A stretch of DNA of 64,000 bases, from contig JAFISE010000048.1 of the NCBI GenBank assembly GCA_022560025.1, positions 130,174 through 194,173 on the forward strand, written 5' to 3'. Positions 36,023 through 46,034 of the stretch are shown here, one piece after another. Source of the stretch: Stagonosporopsis chrysanthemi (lineage: Eukaryota; Ascomycota; Dothideomycetes; Pleosporales; Didymellaceae). The first letter of the stretch is position 1; every line of letters begins with the position of its first letter. A program made the translations under genes and the position numbers. The notes below the pieces were generated by a model. That model had not been told where the DNA came from, ran no database searches, and saw only the letters and a program-made list of their open reading frames with translations.

Positions 36023-38698
36023 TTATGACCCAACTCCGCCGCCCTTCTTGACGACATCCTCCTTAGTCAGGACTTCCACCTTCCTGCTCAGTAACCCACG
36101 AAGCTCTGGACTGATGACCTTTGTTTCTGCACCATCTTCGGTACTTGCTTGCTTGCCCTTGTCGGTACCAGATGACGAAGCCTGCGTATCTGTATCCTGG
36201 GGTTTAGGCATCGGTCCCGGCCCTGAGGCTATTGCGGCTAGTTGCTTTCTTTGTCTCGCTTGTGGGGCAGAAGGGAAGTTACCCTTCTTATCGACCGTTT
36301 CTACGGTCCTCTGAAATCTGCGGAATAGCGATTCAGCCCGTACAAGTGTCGACTCCAAATCCATGGTGCCGGAGAGCTCGTTCACTGTGGTGGTGTCAGA
36401 ATGATGTCTCATGCAGACTTAGAAAAGTGTGACCTACCGTACTTGAGCACCTCATCAAAATGCTTCAAATGTGCCATTATAACGTCTCGATGCTTTTCGA
36501 GGATCGCAAGTGCAATAAAGATGTGGAAGTTGCTGCTATAGTAATCCGTCCACAGAGATTCCCAGAGCCGCAGAACGTCTGCCCACTCGAACTCGCGCTT
36601 GTACCAAACAAGCAACATGCGGAAGAAGAAGAAGAAATTCGTTGAATCAGCGGACTGCAGATGTAGGTAAAGCTTGGGGTCCATAAGCTGCACGAGGTGA
36701 TCGAGTGTCGTGAGCTGCTTGCGCATGCCAGACTGATCGCGGAGGAAGTTCCGCTCCTAGAAACTCGTCAGTGCTGCGCTTTGCTTGACAAGTGCCAACC
36801 TACCATTCGTTCCATGAATCCGACAAAACCCCAGAACGCAATTGCATCGTCCTGCATGACTGCATAGATAGGTGCGAGCAGATCGCTCATACCCTGAACG
36901 TAGCCGAGGTCTTTGTTGTACTCATTGTAGGTCAAGAGCATGTCCTTCATCTGTTCCAGATGGACATTAGTGCCAACTTCAGCGAAAGGGGAATCGGGAT
37001 CAGGATGAGGAATGTCCTCTCCTTCGAAAATTGGAATAGTGCGGTCTGTACGGTGCACATCCTTTTCTATTGAACGAACCCCATCGAATGGGGCCTAGTT
37101 AGCCGAGTCCTATGTAAACGTGATTTGCGTAGTAGAACATACCTATGCGGTTCTTTTGCTCCTTCCACCACTCGGCCTGCTCTTCGGTTTGGTTACCTTC
37201 GACCATTCGCTCCCACCATGCACCCTTCAGGCGGATATATTCGTCGCGCCGACTGTTAATGTTCGCGCGACGCTCTTCCTCATTGCTGTCCCAATCGTAG
37301 ACGCCGAGAAGGAAGAGCCAGGCCTCTTTCCGTACTCCATCGTCTGCGTGCAAACCGCCGTGGAAGATCCGCTCCTTGACCTCATCGGGCGTCAACTGCA
37401 GATGGCCCGTATTGTCAAAGAAACCTTTCCACTCATCCAGTGTGACGGGCTTCCTACGATCTGCCATGGTCATCTTATCCATATCGAGGATTTCAAAGTC
37501 ACCCAGGTCGCCTTGCTCCATTGCTAGTACATCCTTTGCTGTCCATATCCGCTGATTTCGCTCTCGCTCGCTTTGCTCAGCGATACCCATGGCCCATCTA
37601 GCAAGATATATGCGAGCACTGTCAAACTCGTCTTGCAGTGTCTGCACTTCTGGATTCTGGATCAGGCGCCTAACCTGAGGAGGTATCTTGGGATTGTCGG
37701 CCACGGCCTGCGCCGTCTTTCTCGTGAAGGTCGTGACCTGACTGAGCTTCTCAAGGATGTTCCACCTTGCCTCTTTGAACACTTTTGTGACTGGGTCCAT
37801 ACCCCCATCGCGCTTGCCCTGTGTCTGTGGCGATGAAGCCTCGCCATCCTTGCTTTTCTTCGCCGCTCCTGGTGCATCTTTACCAAAGGACTGTTTATCG
37901 TCGGTAGTGGGATCAATGAGATATATGCTGGGGTCAGCACCGGAGCGCTCCACTGTTACGTATCGCTTCAACCATCGAAGGACCTCGTCGCCGCCCCAGA
38001 ACATGCCACCGCCATCGCCAAAGGGGTCGAAGGTTTCCTTTGCGAGCTTCTTCCTTTGCAGAATGGTCGACTGGCATTCGCTGTCGTGGAAGAAGAGAGC
38101 AGGAAAGCTGTCACCAGCGCGCGTGTTGACCACGACGCTGCCGAACCACCATCCCAAGCTAGGCGGTCTTACTAGCAGAGAGTATATCTCGCTGACGGGT
38201 AGTGCGAAGGCGTAGCCTGGAGTGACTGTGTGAGAAGAAGTGGTCGGGGGAGGAGGGACGAGGTATGACGTCTTGGGAGGAGCAGACGAGTCTGAAAGGT
38301 CGACCTTCACGTATGTGTCGTAGGCATCACCCAGGGCAGATTCAGGCATCCAAGCGAGGAGCAGTGAAGAGGAGCTGACGGTTTTCGAGGACGAGGACGA
38401 GGTAGGGCGCGCATCGTTGGTGTTCCTGGGCGGCTTCTGCTGTATGAGCGCTATGAAGCCTGGAATGTTGTCTTTGGCCGAGGGCGAGGGGTGGACGTAT
38501 ACCTGCGCATGTTGGATCAGCTTCACGCCACACGCGGTGATTACGCAGCAAACGCACTTTGCTCTTAGTATACAGCAACTTGACTCCTTTGCCGCTCTCG
38601 GTGTGCCTGATCGTGTTATACTCGCCCTCATCATCGTCGCTCACATCATAGAACGAGGCGGACGGCGAGGGCGGGCTCGGTGGTGCCGGAGAGGCCAT
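36023..38698 (-). CDS. gyp7: Rab GTPase-activating protein Gyp7 (TBC domain)
   Basis: Exons 38698-38558, 38502-37143, 37066-36804, 36756-36438 and 36384-36023 encode 814 residues. Gyp7 switches off Ypt7/Rab7-type GTPases on vacuolar and endosomal membranes. The N-terminal half carries the Gyp7-specific region (VKLLYTKSKVYVHPS, GWWFGSVVVNTRAG). The TBC domain starts near residue 390 (GLHADDGVRKEAWLFLLGVY); its arginine finger is in IEKDVHRTDR (Arg about 506) and its glutamine finger in YVQGMSDLL (Gln about 558), so it should be active. FEWADVLRLWESLWTDY is another TBC hallmark. A charged, disordered tail follows. An ATG eight codons further upstream exists; 38698 is preferred because the reading starts MASPAPPSPP as in related proteins with a short Pro-rich start. 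Confidence 0.9.
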
Positions 38699-39146
38699 AG
38701 CGGGGCAAGCAGGCTGCAGCAACCGCCGATATGGGTGCGTGTAACAGCTCAGGAGATCAGCAGAGTGGCCTGCAGAAGTATTGTAGTATTCTCAGGTGCG
38801 ACACAGCTCATGGGGCAAGAGCACATGAAAGTGGCTGCTGCTGCTGCAGGGAGCAGTGAGCTCTCAAAGCTAGTCAGCGGACCATGACGTTGCTTGTGTG
38901 GCGCACGCGGGGAAACGCGTTCCATCAAGATGCGCCCGTTTGCAAAGTCGCCCTGAGTGGAACATGATCGGGGGAAGCGAGTTTGTATAGTTTGTAAATT
39001 GATCTTACGTGTAGCCAGCGTAAAGCAGCTGTGCACCTCGCGAAAGACTCCAAACGCCGTGCTGCCGAGTCGCAGACTATGCCACAATCAAACCTATGTA
39101 TGCCCTGCAACTCCAAGTGCGCCAGTGCTATATGTACGAGAGAAGC
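38699..39146. other. Short intergenic stretch
   Basis: 448 nt between two minus-strand genes; holds the Gyp7 promoter and the 3' end of the Mso1-like gene. A short CTG/CAG-type run is visible near 38836-38850. No gene seen. Confidence 0.5.
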
Positions 39147-39980
39147 TCAACGCATGCGCGGTCCGTTCGGCAAGCCGACACGCCCTCCTCCCGGTGGACC
39201 GCGCGGTGGAGCGCTGCCATAGTTATTGGATGCATAGGGGTCGTAGTCGCCAGCCGGGGCCTGCTGTCTCCCTCCACTACTATTTCCCGAGTAACTGCGC
39301 TCGTCTGGATACGGTGGTCGACCCCCAGGTGCAGGGCGCTCATAGGAGCCCCTAGCTGGCGGCCCTGATCCCGCAGACGACGTGCTTTGCGCTGGGCTGG
39401 TCGACCTCCCGGACCCCCATAATCGCTGCTTCAGCCTCTCCTGTGCAGTCGTGCCTGATCCTGCACTCGGTGGCGGAGAAGGATCGGCGCCTGCAAGTCC
39501 TCCTGCTCCCAATGAGCTCTGATAGCTGCCTGCCCTTTGACTTGGTAGCGGTCTGCCCTGGTTCTGCGGTTCTGGAGTCAGGGAGTTGCCCATGCGACCC
39601 TGAAGCGGCCGCGCCCCGCCTGCTGCTCCTCCTCCTGCGCCGCGGCGCAACGACAGGGGCTGCTGTGCTTGTTGCTGTGGCGCCGGATTGTCCCACAGAT
39701 CACTCAGTCCGCCTCCGCGTCCCACAGGCGCGCCCTGGCCTTGCTGTCGTCCGGCTGAGGATACGTATTGCTGCGCTGGCTGCGGTTGCGGGGCTCTTGG
39801 ATCGGGAGGCAGCCATTGTGGAAAGGGGCGACCCTTTTCTGTATAGTACGCGCGGAGGACACGAGAAATGTGGGAGTCTTCCTCTACGTCGCCGTCGTTC
39901 TCGTCAGAAAGCAGCTGTCGGCGCAGGTTGGTATAGCGTGACGTAGTATTGGTGAGAAGGTTGTTCAGGTACGACGACAT
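39147..39980 (-). CDS. Mso1-like Sec1-binding exocytosis protein
   Basis: 277 residues without intron. The first 60 residues (MSSYLNNLLTNTTSRYTNLR, then EEDSHISRVLRAYYTEKGRPFPQWLP) match the Sec1-binding region of yeast Mso1, which holds Sec1 and SNAREs together at sites of vesicle fusion with the plasma membrane. The remainder is low-complexity Gly/Pro/Gln/Ser/Arg and probably disordered, as in filamentous-fungal relatives. There is no membrane segment. It lies head-to-tail with the Gyp7 gene; both act in membrane traffic, though the adjacency is probably incidental. Confidence 0.8.
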   Translation of the reverse strand: MSSYLNNLLTNTTSRYTNLRRQLLSDENDGDVEEDSHISRVLRAYYTEKGRPFPQWLPPDPRAPQPQPAQQYVSSAGRQQGQGAPVGRGGGLSDLWDNPAPQQQAQQPLSLRRGAGGGAAGGARPLQGRMGNSLTPEPQNQGRPLPSQRAGSYQSSLGAGGLAGADPSPPPSAGSGTTAQERLKQRLWGSGRSTSPAQSTSSAGSGPPARGSYERPAPGGRPPYPDERSYSGNSSGGRQQAPAGDYDPYASNNYGSAPPRGPPGGGRVGLPNGPRMR

Positions 39981-40729
39981 GGTGCTGCGAGAAAATCGTG
40001 AGTGCTAGGTCGCGTGCGTGACGGGTGGTCGAATGTACCTTTATTGGACTGTATGGGTGCACATGCGCGGGCGGGGTCGCACCTTGAGGTCAATGGTGAG
40101 GAACAGTCGCAAGCTGTTTCCAACTCTCGGCGCTCAAGACACCAGCCAGCTCTTCAAGCGAGATGAGCTGCACGTCCTTCAACCACATCGATTCATTCCA
40201 TTGCCCCTGACCTTCTGCACGGAAGCCTCAGTAGTAACACCACGCCACGTTCATACGAAAGCTTTGGACGTTGCCGAGCAAGATCACCATCGCGGTCTTC
40301 ACGGGGTTGTCTGAGCATCTTCGTTCCCCAAACTTTCCTGTGTGCTACAACCAGGACACCTTAAGCATTATGGAATGCATAGGCCCATGGGCATAGGTTT
40401 CAACAGGGAAAGGCTAGGCCATCTAGTTGATTCGAAACAGCTTGAAACAATGTGCAGACGTCGTCTACACACATGAATCGGCGCTGAACATCACACTTGC
40501 ACTCGTTTCGACACTCTACCATAACTTTACAGTAGCTACATCGACTATCAACTTCCGCCGGCCCAGTTCCGGTACAGAGACCCGTAACAGTGCCCGGAGC
40601 TGGCCGACATGAAATGTCAGGCGGCCATGGTCACGTGCTGATGATTACCACTACTTCTAGAGGCCTGATATTTGCGTGCCCAAAAAATCCTAGTGTTCGC
40701 CTCTTCTCCATCCTCACACGCCTGGGAGC
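39981..40729. other. Divergent promoter region
   Basis: 749 nt between the minus-strand Mso1-like gene and the plus-strand 2EXR gene. Short frames only; nothing supported. Confidence 0.5.
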
Positions 40730-41440
40730 ATGCCAACACACTTCGAGTCCCTCACCAGTCTCTCTGCCGAACTGCGTGCCTCCATTTGGCGTCTTGCCCT
40801 TCAACAAGAGCAGGAGAATGAGAATCGTCTCGGCCGATACATTGAGTTTTATCATAATGACCCAGAAGCAGAGACAATCTCAGTTGCTATCTCACGTCCA
40901 TACCCAACACTTTTCGCTGTGTGTCGCGAAGCACGTTATGAGTCCGCGAAAGCGATGAACTGCAATTGGGCACCAGTCTATGCACGATACGACAACCCAA
41001 CTGGAAGGAATCATAAAGCTCACCTCGAAATATGTATTAATTTTGAGGTGGACACAATCAACCTCTGCGCTCGGTTTCTGGCGCCCTCACTGCAAAGCCC
41101 TCTGCTAGTCTATCCTACCCCAGAACAACACAGGCTAGCAACCTTCGCTCAGCTCTTTCACGTTCAAATCCTCCACTGTATTGAGTGTGTTGCAGTCGAT
41201 GCTCGGCCCCCAGTAGCCTCGCGTAAGCTAAACTTTGATGCATGGTGGAAAGGGGAAGGGCTCGAGATCTTCTCTTTCGGGAGGCTTAGGAGCATAATTC
41301 TCATGACAAAAGAAAGGCCGGAAAGTTCATCAAAGGACTATCCAAAATGGTTGGAAGCAGCTGTAAAGGATGAGGTCCATGATCGGTGGACTGCAAGGGG
41401 CCAAGTGCATGAGCCGAGGGTGGAGATTCTGAAGTTATAG
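40730..41440 (+). CDS. 2EXR-domain protein, 236 residues
   Basis: Intronless frame. It opens with FESLTSLSAELRASIWRLAL, the signature of the fungal 2EXR family, and has the second typical block PTLFAVCREARYESAKA about 60 residues later, then FEVDTINLC and, near the end, FGRLRSIILM. These are the conserved steps of the family in order. 2EXR proteins are numerous in filamentous ascomycetes, are usually cytosolic or nuclear, and have no agreed biochemical role. The gene lies in an accessory-looking stretch with a short ubiquitin protease and an atypical receiver gene. Confidence 0.8.
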   Translation: MPTHFESLTSLSAELRASIWRLALQQEQENENRLGRYIEFYHNDPEAETISVAISRPYPTLFAVCREARYESAKAMNCNWAPVYARYDNPTGRNHKAHLEICINFEVDTINLCARFLAPSLQSPLLVYPTPEQHRLATFAQLFHVQILHCIECVAVDARPPVASRKLNFDAWWKGEGLEIFSFGRLRSIILMTKERPESSSKDYPKWLEAAVKDEVHDRWTARGQVHEPRVEILKL

Positions 41441-41775
41441 GAAGATGTCGTGCAACCACTACACTGTTCGATCTGGGCCAAACTTTGATGACTACAAAGA
41501 ACCAATGTGCTACAATGAATTAAGAGGTTTCCTGCGGGACAAAGAAACTTGTCGCTAATTCGAGCATGGCCTACAAAGCATTGTGCGCATGGCAATGGAA
41601 GACAAACAAGGCTGACTTGTAACGAAAAATCAAAGACCAGAACAGTTCTGTTCCGACGAAGTCTCAAGCCATCGTCATCCTTGCTCGCTGCCTAAAGCAT
41701 CTAGCACACTTCCGCAGTCTCACATTTCCTTTCCTCATTGCTCTACACTACGCAACGACATCAGCACTCAGGAAT
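41441..41775. other. Short intergenic stretch
   Basis: 335 nt between two plus-strand genes; promoter of the ubiquitin-protease gene. No gene seen. Confidence 0.5.
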
Positions 41776-43242
41776 ATGGTCAAGCCACGTCAAAATCGAG
41801 CGCAGCGCGAGACTAGGCGCCTCATTAACAGGGTTAGCAAGGTTTGGAAGATAAACCGCATTAGCCAAAGACCTCGAGGATTAGAAAACACTCACAATAA
41901 CTGTTACCGCAACGGTGCTCTTCAGCCTCTAGTCCATTTACCTAGGTTCGTCAATTGGATCCGGGAGCATAACGAAAAAGGGAAAGGCTGGCCGTGTAAT
42001 AAAGTAGATTCAGAAAAGTTACGCGACGCAGAAACCGATCCTGTTCGAGCGAAGGCTACTCATGATCTCCACCACGACTGCGTACCTTGTATGCTGAAGA
42101 ATTTCGTTATTGCATACTGGAGTGGGGACGATTCCTCGATAGATCATAGCAACCCAGCAATTCTACCAATTCATAGATATGCTGGGGACTATTTCTACAA
42201 TGTCTCGAATATCTCAGACCCACATAGAGCTAGCCGATACGCAAATATGTCTACAGCGGAACGAGAATCCTATGACAAAATGCAGAGTGAAAAGAGTATG
42301 CACGCCCAGCAGGATGCTGATGAGTTTTTGATGAGCATACTTAGTACAGGATGCGAAGATAGTCTCAACAAGAGGTCTAGTGGCTTCGATTGAAACTGCG
42401 ACTGATATCACTGACCAAAGCTCAGGAACGCTGCCTGGAAGCGCCGGCTTGCGGAGTACAAAGCGCTCTTCAAAACAGTATTGAAAGAAGACAAGATATG
42501 TAGCAACTGCCACGCCGACACCGGAAATGGTTCTGAAGAAGTCGAGTTCGGTTATCGCATCCAGCCGTTACAGAAAGGCACGGACACAGTCGAAGCCGCC
42601 TTTCTACGAACGATGACAGACATCCGTGCGTCATACAGAGATAAGGATCCCGAAAAGAGTACCAGAATCACTTGCCCGAAATGCGAGGCAGAATATATTG
42701 ACTTAACCTGTACAAAACGCATCGTCAGTGGTCCGGAATATATGCGCATCTTAATCAACCTCTCCACGGCAGATGGAACAGGCCGAAATACCAATCCTAT
42801 AACCATTCCCGAGATTCTTGACCTTACAGACCATGTCACCAAGAATGCAGGCAACAGTGATCCAACGCCATTGCGCTACAAGCTCATCGGTGTGACTTAT
42901 CACTGTGGCTCGACTTGCAATTCCGGACACTACACAGCAGCCGTAACAGGTGCAGGAGATGAGGAGGACAAACAGTTCTTCATCAATGACAGAGCTGTTT
43001 CGGCAGTGTCTGACAGTAAGGGCAACAATAGGCTGGTAAACAATCCATTCCTATATAAAAAGGCCAGGTTCGACCCGTACATGCTGTACTATGAATATAT
43101 CCCGAACATCATCACGGGTGAGAAGAGGGAGAAGAAAGTAGTGATTGACACAGAACCGTCGGATGCAGAGCCATCAATTGCTGAACGAATCAGAGACGGA
43201 GGATTGAGACGAAAAGGAAGGGGCGAGCGGGCCGTACGTTAG
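41776..43242 (+). CDS. Short ubiquitin-specific protease (USP, C19 family) with a variant Cys box
   Basis: Exons 41776-42374 and 42426-43242 give 471 residues. The intron ends at CTCAG (42425), which alone keeps the frame; an AG five bases earlier does not. The Cys box reads GLENTHNNCYRNGALQPLVH with the catalytic Cys at residue 43; the usual GNTCY is changed to HNNCY. QQDADEFLM follows, then two CxxC pairs (ICSNC, CPKC) that would form the zinc finger of the fingers subdomain. The His box is YHCGSTCNSGHYTAAV (His about 368), with FFINDRAV supplying Asn/Asp near 387. All catalytic residues are present, so it may remove ubiquitin. It is shorter than most USPs, with no extra targeting domain except a basic N-terminus and a basic tail. 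Confidence 0.82.
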
Positions 43243-43820
43243 TGATTGTGATTTGAGTAAGTCTGTGTTTAGATTTTGATTAGGTTTCGCTGCGCGTCTT
43301 GAGGGCATTCCGCGATAGAATCGGTCGTCGTAGTGATTGAATTTGAGAATGCAATGTTTAAAAAATCAATCACATGCTAAGGCAACACGAAGTTGGTGTA
43401 GTGTATCATACTCTTGTTATTTCACCCCGTCGAGTGGAGGCTCCCTATCATTTTGAGTCATAGCACCAGACAATCATTCCTCGCAAAAAGCTCTTTGTCT
43501 AATATCCAGAATGTGTGGACCAAGAGACCCAATTAGGCTATGTTCCTCTGGAAAACAATGAGCGTTCACCACCGCGACTGACAGAGGAGTGACTCTCAAA
43601 CAACGCTGCGCCGCGTACTGATCATGTGATTTGCTGTTATCTTCTAAAAAGCTAACAATGGGACTTGGAAGGGATCGATGTACGCCCGCTAGTCAGTCTT
43701 TTGGTCGGGCGTAGCAGTCTCCTCGACGTTGACCATTGCTAGAACCACGGGTTTATCACGCCACGCAGGCCTTTCATGAATCCCCGCCAATGTATCGTGC
43801 AGAGGGATTATGTAGCGATA
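43243..43820. other. Convergent intergenic stretch
   Basis: 578 nt between the 3' ends of the ubiquitin-protease and receiver genes; A/T-rich, no gene seen. Confidence 0.5.
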
Positions 43821-44492
43821 CTAAGGAAGGATCAAATAGGCACCACAATCCGTCACCATTTCTGTGGTGACACTCCGGCCAATGCTTATGGCTCTGAAGC
43901 TATCTATACAGATGAGGAAGCACGATAGTATCTTGTTTAGATTCTCGAACTCTCGAATAAGGCACATCAAGTCCAGCCCCCTGATAGGTCGATTAAAATT
44001 GCAGCTGGTGCAGCATTAGCATACTTTACGTGACAAGTTGATAAAAGGACCGGTGCTGGCATACGATCTACGCATACTATTGTATATTTCATTGGATCGT
44101 CCTGGTACATAGACAATGCGTCTCCAGGATATTCTGCCCGGTCGCTGGATAGACCAATCTTTGCTAATGTTTTCTGCATGACCTATCGGAGGATGCTCAA
44201 CAAGAAGTCATTTGCCGCACCGAGATGGTCTGCCTACCATACGATTGATAATGTTATGATCAACGATCAAGGCCTTGAAGTTGAGTACATGATCCGGTAG
44301 CGGGCATCGCATAGAACGCTGGTATCTCCTGCGCGTACTGCTTATCTGCGCGTCTCGCTCTGGCTTCTTGTCGGCGGTGTTACCGGCACTTCGAACAGCA
44401 TTTGCTGAGCTGCAGTCTGATTGGCCGACGTTCGAAGTGAAGTGCTCACTTTCGCACATTGGGCATGGAGGCACCGAATTTGGAGCTGACAT
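43821..44492 (-). CDS. Stand-alone atypical receiver (response-regulator) domain protein, 190 residues
   Basis: Three exons, 44492-44238, 44182-44025 and 43980-43821, join in frame across introns of 55 and 44 nt with GTAGGC and GTATGC donors. Residues 1-70 are polar, with one CPMC motif. From residue 72 a receiver fold can be followed: strand FKALIVDHN, then INRMVMQKTLAKIG, strand YTIVCVDRMP with Asp124 at the phospho-acceptor position, helix GLDLMCLIREFE, strand LSCFLICID, and DCGAYLILP where the protein ends. The acidic pair is Asp78-His79 instead of Asp/Glu-Asp, and the conserved Lys before the last Pro is replaced, so normal phosphotransfer is doubtful. There is no kinase or output domain. 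Fold assignment is by pattern and needs a profile search. It lies 116 nt downstream of TTC36 on the same strand. Confidence 0.68.
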
Positions 44493-44608
44493 GACAGCAG
44501 TACAGGGCTTTGGGTGCAAAGTCACAAGAAGTAATGCAATGTGTTCAGTATTAACGCTCCTTAGCGGGGCCGCCTTCTCAAACCAGCAACAAGTTGCGAA
44601 TCCCAAAT

Positions 44609-45349
44609 CTACGTCATCTCACCCTTCCTCTCTTCTCTCAATGCATTCTTGACGATAGCACCACACATCTTGGCGTACGGATTTGTCCTTACACTCATCT
44701 CTCTCGCTGCCTCATCCCCAAACCTCGCAGCAGCCGCAAAATCTTTGGATGCCAACTCTTCTAGCTCACTCTTTCCCAGTCCCGTCAACTCCGTCCCTGT
44801 CTCGCTCGCCTTCAGATACAGGAACGCGCGATGCGAGTACGCTGTCCGTAGCATGCGCGCCTGATACGCTGATACTGCAGCCGTTGGCGAAGATGTAGGT
44901 AATGAAAGATGGATGGCGCGTGACAAATCTGTGAATAGTTCTTCAATGTCTGATTTCGATGCGGAGAAAATATTGCTTCCGATTGTCAGAGCTGCCTCGA
45001 GCTTCAGTCTGCGTAGCATTGCACGGTTGACAAAAGGACTTGGGTAGGTCGGATTAGTTGCAACGATATTGTTCAAATTCTCGATCTCTGTACTGATGGT
45101 TTGTTGACTTGATTCGCTTGATGCGCGGCGAATGATGTCGTTTTGTTGTGTTTCAAGAACGGATAACTGTGATGCGGGGATGGTAGGATGCGGCGGCAGT
45201 GTGGTGTCTATGATGGATGCATCTTTTGACTTTGCGACAGATGATGGGAGTGTTTCTGGGTCGAACAGCGCGTTCAGGATACGAGCGTCGTTCGCTGACA
45301 GCGATGTGTTGATTGTGTCCACGGCCATTTCAGCTGATGCTGTGGACAA
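44609..45349 (-). CDS. TTC36-like tetratricopeptide protein
   Basis: 246 residues without intron. After a Ser/Thr-rich start comes NDARILNALFDPETLP, then TPR-like helices (PSPFVNRAMLRRLKLE, YSHRAFLYLKASE, ELASKDFAAAARFGDEAARE) and the closing TNPYAKMCGAIVKNAL, which matches the end of TTC36 proteins. In animals TTC36 binds 4-hydroxyphenylpyruvate dioxygenase and protects it from degradation. It is therefore notable that a 4-hydroxyphenylpyruvate dioxygenase gene starts only 685 nt away on the other strand. The two genes are divergent and share one promoter region. Confidence 0.75.
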   Translation of the reverse strand: MSTASAEMAVDTINTSLSANDARILNALFDPETLPSSVAKSKDASIIDTTLPPHPTIPASQLSVLETQQNDIIRRASSESSQQTISTEIENLNNIVATNPTYPSPFVNRAMLRRLKLEAALTIGSNIFSASKSDIEELFTDLSRAIHLSLPTSSPTAAVSAYQARMLRTAYSHRAFLYLKASETGTELTGLGKSELEELASKDFAAAARFGDEAAREMSVRTNPYAKMCGAIVKNALREERKGEMT

Positions 45350-46034
45350 GTTGTGATATGTGTTGACTCGCTGGGACGTTTGGAGGATTTCAGCTGAACA
45401 GGGAACGTATGGTCAATCACGAAACAGTTGAAAGTCTTCGACGTTTTGTCTCGGTACCTAGTCTGATATCTCCTGGAGTGAAAGCAAGGCTCGGCTTAGC
45501 CGGGCAGCAGCGGATATTGAAGTGCGAACCCCAAAACGGCTAGTGACTTTCCCGGAACGATCACCACAGCTGTTGTTGGTCGCCTCTTCATCGAGCATCC
45601 GCAATCTGCATATTGGCGACGCCAGAGATGATCTCAATTAATTTCTTACATTGTTCTCTCCCGATGGTGTACATCCGAGCGGCTTCTTGCGACACTACGG
45701 TGTTCTGTGCTCGAGTTTTACTGGGGCGGATAAGAGCGGACGGACATCTGCGGACAGACAATGTCGCGCTTCAGGAAGGTACCGCACGTGCTCTCGGCAT
45801 AAGGATCTTGATGACGGTGCGTGAGCAAACACTGCATGGATTACAATATCTCGGTTCTTGAAGGAAAGCAGTTGAAAAACACCGAGAGAGCTTAGTAGAT
45901 AAAGGTGACCACGGGTCGCCCGGATTAGAATTAGCAAGCCTCCATTGACACACTCTTCCCACAGTCACTCAAAGGTCGATATTTGAGCCCTATTTCCACT
46001 TGAGACGACCATAGTACTTCTTAACTTTGACAAA
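45350..46034. promoter_or_regulatory. Shared divergent promoter of TTC36-like and HPPD genes
   Basis: 685 nt between two start codons facing away from each other. No other gene is visible. Individual binding sites cannot be named with confidence. Confidence 0.55.
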
